Position numbers and translations under genes: made by a program. From Nymphaea colorata (lineage: Eukaryota > Streptophyta > Magnoliopsida > Nymphaeales > Nymphaeaceae), in the NCBI RefSeq assembly GCF_008831285.2, contig NC_045139.1:2426704-2490703 (forward strand): DNA of 64,000 nt. The letters are read 5' to 3'. The first letter of the stretch is position 1; every line of letters begins with the position of its first letter. Shown here piece after piece: positions 23,695 through 34,859 of the stretch. The notes under the pieces were generated by a model. That model searched no databases and was not told the origin of the DNA. It saw only the letters and a program-made list of their open reading frames with translations.

Positions 23695-23984
23695 TGATAA
23701 ACTGAGACAATGATTAGAAAAGAAGGAGGTGGAGAGAAAGAATGGCACACGGTTTACGTGGTTCAGCTTTGCAGCCTACATCCACGAGCAAGAGAGACCA
23801 ATATGATGATATATTCACCACTGCTGATACACTTGTCTTTATACATCAAGGGAATATTAAAAGGAAAGGAAATTTGAGAAATTTCCATAAACAATGTATA
23901 CGTTAATTGATGACCGTTGCCCAACTTTATTTCCTTGCCAATAGTTGCCATATTGATCTTCTTTTGGTCGTTGCAATTCTGTCA
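23695..23984 (-). repeat. 5' LTR of Copia-2
   Basis: 290 bp. A TATAAA box on the minus strand at 23843-23838 could drive element transcription toward gag-pol. The 62-codon open frame inside is identical in both LTRs and is not considered a gene. Confidence 0.93.
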
Positions 23985-24160
23985 CTTTGCTTAGTAAATA
24001 TTTCGATAAATTTGATTCTGACGAGGTTTTGCCATCGAAAGGTGTAGTAAAATAAGAACTCCCAACTAAAAACGTTTATAGTAAATTGAAAACTGAGAAA
24101 TGGCCGACTTTAAACTTTTGGGTTCAATCCATCGAAGAGAGAAAGAGAAAGAGGGAGTAC

Positions 24161-24627
24161 TCTTTCACCACATGCCCAATTTTCTGACCAACTGCCCTCA
24201 AAGCAGCCTTCCATGATTCGATCAACGATCTATTCACATGGCCTGCATTCTCGTGCCCGCTGAAGGCCTCCCCGAACTTCCCTTCCAACTTCTTCACATG
24301 GCCGACCTCGACTCGGTAGAACACCGGAATTATCCACCGCCCGCAGTCCACCATCTTTGCTATCTCCCGGAGACACCACTCGGACTCGGCGTAGTTTTCG
24401 GAGATCACGGCTACGAACACCTCCGACACCTCAATCTTGTGCATCAAATGCGCTATCCGCTCGCCCGTCTTCAACTCCTCGGTGTCCCTGAACGTCCGGA
24501 TGCCATGGTCTCGGAGGGCGTTCTAGAGATCGCGCATGAAGGTGTGGCGAGTGTCCTTCCCTCTAAAGCTCAGGAATACATCGTACTGAAATCCGGTGGC
24601 CGAAAAGGATCCGCCATTTTTCTCCAT
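24161..24627 (-). pseudogene. TIR exon of TNL2 with premature stop
   Basis: The exon starts at ATG 24627 (MEKNGGSFS) and ends at donor AAAGA|GTACTC, 467 nt, phase 2. TIR motifs are clear: YDVFLSFRGKDTR, then GIRTFRDTEEL, then ISENYAESEWCLREI containing the putative catalytic Glu, then PVFYRVEVGHVKKLEG. Codon 35 is TAG where TIRs have a residue of the helix L-x-x-AL (DL*NAL). Reinitiation downstream would lose the first strand and the BB-loop start. It joins in phase to DSEVSYINKIVKEV of the NBS exon. Confidence 0.82.
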
Positions 24628-26230
24628 TTCTTCCTCTTCGACGCCCTTCTGTGAGAGCTTCTCAAGCAGGGCTGAGCGCCTCTAGATCTCGGTACCCTGC
24701 CATGGAACAAGTCTGCGCTGACTTGAGCATCTTACCAGGATGCTGACGCTGCCGCCCCGCTTTAAGCCTTTTTATCGACACCTCTTAGTTTTTTATGTAT
24801 TTTGGTGACTCTTAAACAATTAGACACCCCTTAGTTTTTTATTATATTTTCTTGACTATCTAGAATGTCACCTAACATCGCTGGTCGGATTCGCGTTATT
24901 AATTTGATTTTCATAGCCGTTACAAGTGGCGGAGTCAAGAATTTTCATGCGTGGGGCACTGCTTTAGTGTGTGCATTGCATGAAATTTTAGAATCATAAC
25001 AAAGTTAACACAATATAATGAATTTTTTTATGGACTGGCGTGGACAATGGCCCACCCCAGCCAATAAGTAGCTCTGCTATTAGTCGCTACTCATCAAAAC
25101 TGCAAAAGACGCACACCACCTATAGTTGACGAGTGTCTTTAACTTAATTGACGAGTGTTTGACTCTTCACTTAAATGCAAAGAGGAAGGAACTTGAGCTC
25201 ATTGGGTATCTCTGTTTGCACTATCAGATGTTCAGATCCATTATTTTCTTAGTTTGGTAAGATGCATGGTTATGTCGACAGTAAGTTGATGAGTTCATAC
25301 GCTTTGGAGTCTAATTATTAAAATACTTTTTGCATAATCTGACCTGACGGTAATAAATATGATCTTATGATAACTTAATGGCACTTATACTAAATCAGTA
25401 GTTTGCCGAGTTTAAATGAGTCATCTATTAATAAAAAATTAATAACTTTTATAACATAAAAAAATTTAACAGTAAAAAAGTTGATTTTTTTATTAAAGCA
25501 TGCTTTATGCTAAACTATTATTCACAAACATGTTAGCCTGTTACAACTTTGTTTAAATTACTTTCTAAAAGGATTTCAAGCAGCCTGATTGTTATTTCTG
25601 AACCAAATAGTTGTAGTTCTCTCTCTCACTCCCTCTCACTCTCTGATACGGGTCTACCTAAGCCTCCTCCTAGGAGCGTGCATGAACACGGCGAGAGTAG
25701 TCGAGCCAGGGTTGAAGGACTGGAACTACAAGATGAGCAAGGTCAAGCGATCTTGGGGATAGGACCTGTTGTAAGAAGGGGTCTAGGCCTACTCCGGAGC
25801 GAGGTCCTATCACTCTCGCTCGTATATTTGATTAAATTCTAAGCCGCCTTAATTAGTCATAAAGGGGTGCCGACTATACTTTGGGTTTTATTGGCAGAAT
25901 CATGTAAATATTATTTTAAAACAAGATAATGTAGATTCTAGGATTCCGAAGAAAAGCTTGCTTCCTGATGCACCTCAACGCACATATTCTGGTTGTCGAC
26001 CTATCACCATCCTGTCATTTCTTAAATGGGCGCTAAACAAGATTTCTTGCTTTGGAAAGAAACTTGTTCTTACCGTTTTCATGACCAACTCCAGCTGTTC
26101 ACATGGATGTAATCATCATCTCACTGGTTAATTTCTTTATCAACCATCTGTTAAATAAATTGCCAATGAAGCTTACAGGCCAGAACTTGCCAAAACAGAA
26201 GCCTGCTGCTCAAGCGCAATGTTATGAAGT
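24628..26230. other. spacer upstream of TNL2
   Basis: It contains the presumed TNL2 promoter side, an element with degenerate inverted ends at 24925-25081, and AT-rich DNA. The CT-rich open frame at 25549-25842 has no recognised homology. No RNA gene seen. Confidence 0.45.
24925..25081. repeat. short MITE-like element, AGTGGCGGAG type ends
   Basis: The left end agtggcggagtca and the right end agtagctctgctat are imperfect inverted copies. The interior carries gtggggcac near one end and gcccacccc near the other. The same terminal word occurs at 62679-62828. Target duplication not clear. Confidence 0.45.
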
Positions 26231-28624
26231 TCAATGCAATTCAACATTAGCTTGTGTGTCACTATCTATTGTTTTCAAATCCATGAATCCTGCTTCCTCC
26301 AAAAGCATCATCTCTGAGGTTAGAAGGTCAAGGGTCCTATAAATTTCGATGGACAGTGGGTGGCCCTCGTCACCGACTAAGAAAGCATGGACCTGATCTT
26401 TAACCTCAACCCAGCTGCAGCCTGGTGATTTCTTCAGGCCCTTCTCTTTCATCAATCTTCTAATCCTTGAAACATCATTCCACCGGCCGGCAGCTGCATA
26501 GATATTTGACAGTAAAATATACCCAGCTGAGTTTTCTTTCTCTAATTCCCAGAGTCGCATTGCAGCTCTTTCTGCAATCTCCTCGTTCCCATGAATGCTG
26601 CACGCATTCAGAAGAGCTGCCCAAGCATTAGCCTCTGGCTGAAAAGGCATTGCGTTGATAAACTCTTCAGCCTCAGTTAGCCTCCCATCTCGAGCTAAAA
26701 GATCAACCATGCACGAGTAATGTTTTCCTCTGGGTTTTATGTGGTACACACTCTGCATAGATTTAAAGTAATGCCATCCTTTCTCTACCAAACCACAATG
26801 AGCACATGCAAAAAGCACACCCAGAAATGTTAGTTCAGTAGGAATTACTTTCTCTTGCTGCATTTCCTCGAATAAGTCAATGGATTCTTCTGCAAGCCCA
26901 TTGTCTGCCAGAGCCTGAATCATCGCAGTCCAAGAGATCTCGTTCCTCTCCGTCATTCTCCTGAACACTTGCCTTGCAGAGGTGATATCCCCAGATTTTG
27001 CATACATGTCCAGGAGAGCAGTACCCATGAAAACTCCATACTGTATGCCAAGTTTCACCATCTTTCCATGAAAATTTGATCCTTTCTCTAATGATGCTAC
27101 GCTTGCACAAGCACGAAGAGTGCTAGAGAAAGTAGACATGTTTGGAATTGCACCTGCCAATTGCATCTCATTAAAAATTTCCAATGCTCTCTCACAATGT
27201 TCATTCTGTACATATCCCGCAATTATTGCATTCCAGGAGACTATATTTCTCTCTGGTATCTCATCAAACATTTTCGTTGCTTCTTCTAATTCATTATTGT
27301 AACTGTAACCAGTTATCATAGAGTTCCAACAGACAGTACTCTTGTAAGGCATGATTTCAAACACTTGACGCGCATCCCTAGTCTTTCCAGATTTAGAATA
27401 CATGTCAATTAGTGGGCTACCTATGAAGACATCATTTTCTATCCCAATCTTGACAACATAACCATGGAGTTTCATCCCAACGTTCAGAGATTCCAAGCTT
27501 GCAGCTGCACTCAGCAAACTCGATAACGTTGACAGGTTTGGGTTGAAGCCAGAAGAAAGCATCTGCCCGTAAAGATCCAAAGCTTCTGCAGGATCCCCAT
27601 GCTGACAGTACCTCGCAATCATGGCACTCCATGAAATCTCATTCTTATGAGGCATCTCATCAAATAGCCGACGGGCTTCATCCAATTCCCCTGCTTCAAC
27701 ATATGAATCAAGCATTGCCGTCCAGGACACAACATTCTTCGTACTCATTCTATCAAAAATTCTCCTGGCAACATCAACCTCCCTAAGCCTAACATGAAGC
27801 GTTATCAATGAATTGCAAATGGAAGGATCGTGTTCAAGTCCAAGTTTCACAATCATCGTTAAGACGCTCCTCCCAACCTCAAATGCGCGGAGTCCAACAT
27901 ATCCGCTGATAATAGACACAAAGGTGAACATGTTCGGCATAATTCCACGCTCAACCATCTCCAAAAAAGCAATCAACGCATCCTCATAATAACCATTCTG
28001 CACATACCCACTAATCATCGCAGTGCAAGAAACGACACTCTGTTCAGGTATCCTCTCAAAATACTCCATAGCATCACCAACCCTACCAAACTTCATCAAG
28101 CCACTGATCATGGCCGTCCATGTAATTATATTTGTCTGAGGCATTTCCTCAATCAGTTTGCGAGCCTCATCGAAGCGCCCAGATTCAGCGTGGCTAGCAA
28201 CCATGCAATTCCAAGCAACAACGTGAAAACCAGGCACATCATTGAAAGCGCGACTTGAATCCATTGTACTGCTGCATTTGATGTACATGATAAGAAGTTT
28301 GATGGAGACGAAGGTGTCTGAACAGAGACCCATCTTGGCAACATGACCATGGAGGAGTCTACCTTCTGAGATGGCACTTTCTGATGCACAGGCCTTGAAC
28401 AAAGACCCACAAGCATCAGCGTAGGCATTAAAATTTTGTGGATCGGTTCTACACAGTCTCTTGAAGCCATCCTTGATCTTGACACTCGAGCAACTGAATT
28501 TCTGATCATAAAAGGAGGGTGCTGAAGAGTGGAGAAAATGTGAAGGTTGGTGCTGGACTCTGTGGAGGGAGAACCGAGAGAGCTTGAACCGAATTAAACT
28601 GGCATTCATGTTGGTCCATGGCAT
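26231..28624 (-). CDS. pentatricopeptide repeat (PPR) protein, PLS class with E-type C-terminus
   Basis: 797 residues in one exon, as usual for plant PPR genes. These proteins bind organellar RNA in a one-repeat-per-base manner, often for C-to-U editing or processing. PPR units run from about residue 65 to 690 (repeated VVSWTAMISGYVQNG and DEARRLFDEMP patterns, alternating P, L and S lengths). An E/E+ extension follows (GCSWVEVKDQVHAFLVGDEGHP). The terminal DYW deaminase is absent, so an editing role would need a partner in trans. The Arg/Ser-rich N-terminus (SLIRFKLSRFSLHRV) looks like a mitochondrial or plastid targeting peptide. Met1 or Met6 could start translation. No frame damage seen. 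Confidence 0.93.
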   Translation of the reverse strand: MPWTNMNASLIRFKLSRFSLHRVQHQPSHFLHSSAPSFYDQKFSCSSVKIKDGFKRLCRTDPQNFNAYADACGSLFKACASESAISEGRLLHGHVAKMGLCSDTFVSIKLLIMYIKCSSTMDSSRAFNDVPGFHVVAWNCMVASHAESGRFDEARKLIEEMPQTNIITWTAMISGLMKFGRVGDAMEYFERIPEQSVVSCTAMISGYVQNGYYEDALIAFLEMVERGIMPNMFTFVSIISGYVGLRAFEVGRSVLTMIVKLGLEHDPSICNSLITLHVRLREVDVARRIFDRMSTKNVVSWTAMLDSYVEAGELDEARRLFDEMPHKNEISWSAMIARYCQHGDPAEALDLYGQMLSSGFNPNLSTLSSLLSAAASLESLNVGMKLHGYVVKIGIENDVFIGSPLIDMYSKSGKTRDARQVFEIMPYKSTVCWNSMITGYSYNNELEEATKMFDEIPERNIVSWNAIIAGYVQNEHCERALEIFNEMQLAGAIPNMSTFSSTLRACASVASLEKGSNFHGKMVKLGIQYGVFMGTALLDMYAKSGDITSARQVFRRMTERNEISWTAMIQALADNGLAEESIDLFEEMQQEKVIPTELTFLGVLFACAHCGLVEKGWHYFKSMQSVYHIKPRGKHYSCMVDLLARDGRLTEAEEFINAMPFQPEANAWAALLNACSIHGNEEIAERAAMRLWELEKENSAGYILLSNIYAAAGRWNDVSRIRRLMKEKGLKKSPGCSWVEVKDQVHAFLVGDEGHPLSIEIYRTLDLLTSEMMLLEEAGFMDLKTIDSDTQANVELH

Positions 28625-29369
28625 AGGAGACTCGTAGAACTATGAGCCGTAGGAGTTGGGCCTGGATCGATCTAAGAATCAGACCGAGTAGGGCACTGGA
28701 CAGACGGCGAACTCCCCCGTTTTTGAGGGATAAGACGAGTACACCAAGTACCACAAAAATCTATATTGTTTAATGGTTACAAATAATGGACCAGATATCG
28801 TTCAACTCGAAATGCAACCCTGGGTCTTCTAGATACTGAAATTTCTTGGAGGGGCTGGGTTAGTGCACTGAATCGAGGTCTACTGATTTGGTGAATCGGT
28901 TTTTGGCTTATGTAACATCTAAAAGTGATGTCAATACCAGATCCTATGTGCAACCCAAATCTGGCCCGCCATTTAGGGGCAATCCAATCCAAGTTAACTG
29001 AAGACTAAAATATAGGTCCACAAACATCATCCCAAGCCACTTGTTTGTCCAACCATTCAGATTATAAACTTTCATGTTCAAACTTCTTTTCCATATGGAC
29101 TGGATTTCAAATATATGTTTTTTTTTTTTGTGGATAGATACTTGTCTATTTGTTCAGTTCAAATAAAGTTTCTAATAGATACTTTAACGTATAGGTTCTT
29201 ATTTTCCTTACAACACAAAATCATAAACCTTCTTTTGGCTAATTCCAACCAAAATAATTGGGATAAATAGATTCTAATCTGGAACTGGATTCTAATGAAA
29301 AGAAGAATTCTAGATCCAGTTCACTGCTTAAATATAGTAGCTTACAATAGCAGCTCAAGGTGTACAAGT
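28625..29369. other. spacer between the PPR gene and the LRR module
   Basis: It contains the PPR 5' flank on the right of the gene and AT-rich DNA with a poly-T run near 29121. Two short minus-strand frames (28506-28754, 28777-28992) lack family motifs. Confidence 0.4.
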
Positions 29370-29834
29370 TTACACGTCTTCCTCACATAGATATCCAACT
29401 GGGTCTGCTTGAAACTCAAGTTCAATATCAAGAGATGCTGCTCTGTTCTTATCAGGTTTACAGTCGGTATAGAAACCGTCACAGTTGAATACCATTTCAC
29501 CGCGTCTCAAGAAACCATGGGTGGTAGACACATATACCATGGTGTAGCTTCCTCTGATATGTTCCTGAGGATCTATGTCAAAGTGAAATATATGAATCTC
29601 CTTCGACAAAATGAATTTCTGTGCTGTCTTGAACACCAAAATTTCATCTATCTTCACTTCGACATTAATGGTTGTTTCCAGCATGATCCCCAAGAGATGC
29701 TGGTGGAGTGCTAGCTTCAGCTTCTTCCATTCGAACCTCTTAGGGTGAAGAAAACGCATCTGCTTGCTAGAACAATTGGAAGGGTCCGGTTGTCCCGCAA
29801 TTGAGAACTTGAACAGTCGTTCTAAGTTCTCCTC
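29370..29834 (-). CDS. C-terminal post-LRR (C-JID-like) exon
   Basis: 155 codons, phase 0, with clean acceptor and stop codon. It starts with the SIAGQPDP motif, similar in position to the PG-x-x-I-P-x-W-F motif that opens post-LRR domains. Strand-rich segments follow (LETTINVEVKIDEILVF, IHIFHFDIDPQEHI) and an acidic end (YLCEEDV). In TNLs such domains contact ligands and help tetramer assembly. TNL1, TNL2 and the TNL3 LRR exon lack it. Confidence 0.6.
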   Translation of the reverse strand, partial: EENLERLFKFSIAGQPDPSNCSSKQMRFLHPKRFEWKKLKLALHQHLLGIMLETTINVEVKIDEILVFKTAQKFILSKEIHIFHFDIDPQEHIRGSYTMVYVSTTHGFLRRGEMVFNCDGFYTDCKPDKNRAASLDIELEFQADPVGYLCEEDV

Positions 29835-31638
29835 CTGCGAGACAGTTAGCGCGTATATTATTTAGGAGAAAAGAGAAGGGTGGTAAAATTCACCAACTTT
29901 ACTCTAAGCAACGCCTAAAAGAATTTTACAGAACGAAAGCTCCTTACCTCAATTCTTTCCCTTAGGCCATCTGAAAGGCGGCTACATCCTTGTAGCTCTA
30001 ATTCTTCTAAGCGGTTCAAGCTCTCAAGGCCACAAATGTCAATAAGCTTCTTACAGTCGCACAACTGCAATTGTCGCAAGGCCTTTGCATTTGAAACATC
30101 ACATAAGAATTCCAAGGCAGAGCAGCCATCTGCTGCCAGCATCAATAAAGATGAAGGAAGTCGAGGAACAAATTTGAGCCTGCTACACTCATTGATCTTC
30201 AAGCTCTCTAAGCAATCCAAATTTTCGAGCATATGAAGACAGGAAAACATCTTACATTTGCTTAATTCAATATGCGTAGACTTTTCAAGTTCGAGGCAAA
30301 CAAGGTTAGCCCAGAAGCAGCTGAAGCAGGGGAATGTGTCATATGTGGTGTCTGCATCAATAGTGGAAGAGGAGGAGACTCACTGATTCCTTCAAAATTC
30401 AACTCAACCGAGCCTTTCAAACGATACTGGCCAGGAATATCAGCTGAGACCTTTTCTACAGAATGGCAAGAACTCAAATCAAGATCAATTAGAGAGCCAG
30501 AAAGTTGAGGAAGAGATTGAAGTTGGTTACAGTGGCAGAGTTCCAAATTTTCCAAGCAAGTCAAAGATTCAAGAGCAGAAGCATCAACAAGCTCATGGCA
30601 GCCACCTAAACTTAAATCTCGTAAATTCTTCAAGTTCAAAACGCCTGAGATATTCTTCAAAGCAGCGCAACCATTTGCAGAAAGTTTGACTAGTGAAAAA
30701 GGAAGTTGAGGGAAATGTTGAAGCTCTTTACAACCTTCTACATTGAGTGTCTCAAGTTGAGAGAGGCTGGTCAAACTTGAGGGCAAACTGTATAGGCACA
30801 CACAAGTTTGTAATATCAAGCGTCTCAAATTTGTAAGGCTTCCAATAGTTTCTGGAAGTCCTGTAACACCACCAATTCTTCCAGAATTGGAATCCTCGCC
30901 TGCTTCTAGCTCCTTGAGATTTTTCAGTAGCCCAACGGATGAGGGAAGAACTTTGAGATTGGAACATCCTGATAATGATAGTTTCTCAAGATTTCCCAAT
31001 AATCCAATTGAGTCCGGCAACTCTTGCATGTTCGTGCTTTGCAAATCCAAATACCGTAAGTTCTTCAAATTACCAAAAGAATAGGGTAAATTTGCCAGTG
31101 ATTTGCAAAACCCAGCAGATATGCTCTGGAGATTGATTAGTCCCTCAATGGATTTTGGTACCTTTTCAATTTTAGTACCTAATATGTTTAGATTTTCCAA
31201 TGATTTCAATCCTCCAATCCATTCTGGGAGATGCTTGATTGATCGACACCAATGAAAGTCTAGTTTATTAAGTTTCTTCATTTTTGACATAGACTCAGGC
31301 AGAGTTGTTATTCTAGTATAACTGAGGTTGAGATGCTTTAGTGACTTCAGATATCCCAAAAGATGTGGCAAAGCAGAGATTCCAATGCAATAGAAGAGGT
31401 CAAGTCTTTGAAGAGAACTCAAATTACAAATATTATCTGGTAGCTTTTTGAGCTTTCTACAATGTCTCATGCTCAGGCAAACCAAGCTCTTGAAAGAACC
31501 GATTGATTGATGAACTTCAACCAACATACGACATCCATCAAATATCAGCTTTTCTGCATTTCTTAAGTTACTAAAATCTGGGGTCGTGACCAGATGCTGG
31601 CAGCATGTGAGATCAAGGACTTTCAATCTATCAAATAC
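29370..31638 (-). pseudogene. second LRR module with C-terminal post-LRR domain (alternative TNL3 3' end or partial TNL)
   Basis: Minus-strand exons: LRR-B 31638-30262, continued in another frame to 29948 (donor GAG|GTAAGG), then 29834-29370 after acceptor CTCGCAG. LRR-B opens VFDRLKVLDLTCC, exactly the signature of TNL LRR exons, and holds about 15 LRRs. The next part ends with CKKLIDICGLESLNRLEEL, typical of a last TNL LRR. The final exon (155 codons) begins EENLERLFKFSIAGQPDP and resembles the C-JID/post-LRR jelly-roll domain of TNLs, including a MVYVSTTHGFLRRGE stretch. The frame changes around 30262-30285; this is either a small indel or an unrecognised short intron. No TIR or NBS of its own lies between here and TNL3. 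If spliced from TNL3's linker exon (phase 0) it would supply a longer, complete C-terminus. Confidence 0.6.
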
Positions 31639-31880
31639 CTGCGAACAACATTTGTTCTATAAGAAAGAAGAATGGAGGGAGAAAGGGAAGTAACATCTCT
31701 AGACTCTACTTTTTAAACGAGAAGTTAGGGATTAGGCCCACGCCTACCAGATTATGCCGACAAAGGCGTGCATGTGATGTTGAAATTTCAATTTCCTGCC
31801 GGTCGTTAAAAAATCTCATTTTCTTCTTAGCCAGAAGAGCAATCCCCAAGTCACAATATTAAACAAGCTTCACATCCCCA

Positions 31881-31887
31881 TATATAT

Positions 31888-31931
<44 letters not shown>

Positions 31932-31941
31932 TAGCGAGAGA

Positions 31942-31976
<35 letters not shown>
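31881..31976. repeat. adjacent (TA)n and (GA)n microsatellites
   Basis: A TA tract with one phase break runs at 31881-31928, and a GA tract at about 31936-31976. Confidence 0.9.
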
Positions 31977-31977
<1 letters not shown>

Positions 31978-34859
31978 CAAAGTAGTTTGAAAGTATCTCC
32001 TACCAGTAGCGGAGGCAGATATGAGTTTGTGGCAATTGCCCACACAAACTCACATACATTACTTATATGAATACTAACAAAATATTGTTGTCGTTGATGA
32101 ACAATCTAACCAACTCCATCTATGAAATTCGTCTAAAGTTTCACAAAGAATTCCCTCTCTCTCTCTCTCTTTTTCTAAGAATTCGCCTCTGACTAGCTCC
32201 CTCGGTCCCTCCTTTTCTCTTGTCTTTTGCTTGTTCGGTCCGTTCTCTTGTTTTTTTTTTCTGTTCATGCTCAAATTACTGTTTTTGCATGTTTTTTGCC
32301 CTTGCTTTCTTTTTTATTTTTCTCCCTTGTTGCTTGTACCTTTCTCTTTTATTATTTGTTGTTTGTTTGGTGAAGCCTTATCATTATTTTGTCTTGAATG
32401 GATTGTCAAGTTGTCCACTCTCTTTTGTCTCTTGATATCGGCAACTTAATGTCTAAAAATCATGTTATGGAGAGAAAACGGAACGTTTACCTTCTTTTTC
32501 TTAATAATAGTCGTGCACATTAGTGTGTTCAAAGACGTTGAGGAATATTTTGCAATCTTTCATGTACATCTTCATAATATTATTACATCATTCTCGCGTT
32601 TTCACATTTCCAAATTCACATCCACTCTCTTGGGGATTAATTCAACCAAACCAAGTTCACAGCTTGCTGCAGTTACTAAACAATAAAGATTTTTACCAGG
32701 CACCTCTCTCTCTCCCTAACTGACAGACACAATCTTTTGCCAGAACTATACTATAATTATGTCAAGTACATACTACTTACACAAATTTAAAAAACAATAA
32801 CTTTCTTCAACTAAAAATTTATGTATTTGTGCATACCGTCATTTAAATTTCTTACTGTGGCACTGTATTCAGTGAAAGCTAAGAAGCAGAGCAGCTTGGA
32901 AGCGGGCCAGAACGCAGGCTCCCGTGTTGATTTTTTGTTTTAAGTATTCAATTTCTTTCGATCCTTTTAAGGAGAGTTCTTCTTTCATCATAAAAGGCAT
33001 TCCGGTTATTTCGGGCCCTGGAACTGCACTCTGTGTTCAGGACTGAATGTCTAACCTCCTGCGGTTAAGAGGAGTTTGTATTTGAAACTTTATTAAGACC
33101 CTCATGAAAGAAGAAAGCTCATATGAAAAAAAAACAAAAAACTTTAAGAGAAGTTGGTATTCGAAACTTTATGAAAACCCTCATAAAGAAAGACCTGATG
33201 TGGAAAGAAAAGAGGTCAACTATTTCTTTGCTTCCTCATCTATGCAAAAGAAAGTGGGAGGAACGTCCTTCACTAGCAGCTTCCCACAAGTCAACTTGGG
33301 CATTGAGATTTGGATCTGGATTCCCAAAAAAAAAAGGGACATGATCTTGTCTCAAATGGATATATATTTGTCACAGTAATCTGCATTTCCAACTTTAGAT
33401 TTCACAGTTCAAGTTGTTTTGCCTTCAATTTGATGGTCTGTATGGCTCGTTTAATGACCACAGTATTGATTAACAATCTTTACACGATCGACTCCTATTT
33501 TCTTGATTATGGATTTTATGAACTTGAAAGAAACATTAAAGTATTTGAAAATTTAATATTAAAATGAAAAAAATAGAAAAATAAAAACCTTGTACTGGCC
33601 TTGTGTAATATGGATAAGTATACCCTTTGTGATTTTTCTATCCTGGAAAGAATGTTCTCAGCTTAAAAAACTTGGTGCATTTTCAGACATTAATTTTTCA
33701 GTCACCCATAACTCTGATCCGAGTTGGATCTCGGCAATTTCGGAAGTAGTTCATATTAAATTAAAAGTTGGAAAAAAAATCCCATTTTTCGGGTTCCAAT
33801 CGAGGCAAACACGTCGCACATAACGTAGATGGCACCTTCTGACTTTCCCTCTTACCATACCTGAGCAGATGATTATTTCTCATATACTGTCATATGCCTG
33901 GTTGGCATGCTAATATTAAACAACCGATCGTTTCAAGTATCTCTATGCTCATAATTTAACATTGTTTTCCTCAGTCTAATCTTACAGATATGATTATATA
34001 TCAAATAAACAAAAAATACTTGTAAATATGTACTTTTCTGACATATATTTTCTTGAACATTAAACAATCAGCGGCTCATATAACAGAAGAAAAGACTTGA
34101 TGATTATATGTCTAATTTACAATATTTATTGAAACTAATTTGAAACCAGAGAATGATTGATAAGGAACAAGCAACACACAGCATGTCAGCATGTTCCGGT
34201 TAATTCACCAGACATATTGTACGCATGTTTCTAAGGTTTCGACTTTCCGTACGTCTAAAATACAAGTTTGTGCGGCTTCATTCGAACTCAGTGGACCCAT
34301 CAAAAGTCTGTGGTACATAAAAGAAGCGAGAGAGCAAAGCAGCCAACCAAGATGGGTTTACCTATTTCGTTATCTTCATTGTTTTTTTGAGCGCGTATCA
34401 GTCGAACCGACCTATACGCCGTATCGTAACGTACCGCAAACATAGCGTAGTGTATCGTAAAATTAATTTTTTTAATTTAAAAAAAATAAAAAATAAAAAA
34501 ATCATTAAAAATCTAAAAAAATGAACATAAAATCAAAAATGAAGAAAAATGTATTCAAATATAAAAAAAGTCTTCATACATAGGAACATTCATGTGTATC
34601 AACGACACATTCAAAAATAAGAAATCAAATATTCAAGAATAACATATAAGCATTCATCACAATTTTAAACTTGAAAAGTTTATAGAATCGACATAGAGTC
34701 TTAGGACTTGGAGTTTTAAGACTTAGATTACATCAGTTCAAAACATATAGTTATCATTTTTCATGATTCAATCCTTGGTTATTTTTTATAAAATTAAGCA
34801 AAATCTCTCCCTCCTACGTTTATTGGATAACATTGGTGGGAATCAATTTTGAACAAACT

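Larger units (their letters stand above)
19102..23984 (-). mobile_element. Copia-2: intact, very young Ty1/copia retrotransposon in TNL2 intron 1
   Basis: 290-bp LTRs at 19102-19391 (3' LTR) and 23695-23984 (5' LTR) appear identical base for base. Both start TGATAAAC on the plus strand and end CTGTCA. The 5-bp target duplication ctttg flanks it (19097-19101 and 23985-23989). PBS, purine tract and a single 1413-codon gag-pol frame are all intact. It lies in the same direction as TNL2. Identical LTRs mean that too little time has passed since insertion for one visible change, so the element may still be mobile. Confidence 0.96.
15793..24627 (-). pseudogene. TNL2: TIR-NBS-LRR gene split by a young Copia element
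   Basis: Inferred exons: TIR 24627-24161, NBS 18615-17543, linker 16942-16664, LRR 16584-15793. All junctions agree in phase (2, 0, 0) with TNL1 and TNL3. Three lesions break it: TAG at 24525-24523 inside the TIR; an apparent 7-bp insertion near 17960 in front of the NLPLAL motif; and TAG at 17608-17606 just after MHDLIREMGMELVR. RNBS-B is unusual (SRIIMTAPSP instead of an IITT-type motif). Intron 1 is about 5.5 kb, of which 4.9 kb is the Copia-2 element in sense orientation. No post-LRR domain follows the LRRs. The reading frames are otherwise conserved, so the decay is recent. Confidence 0.82.
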
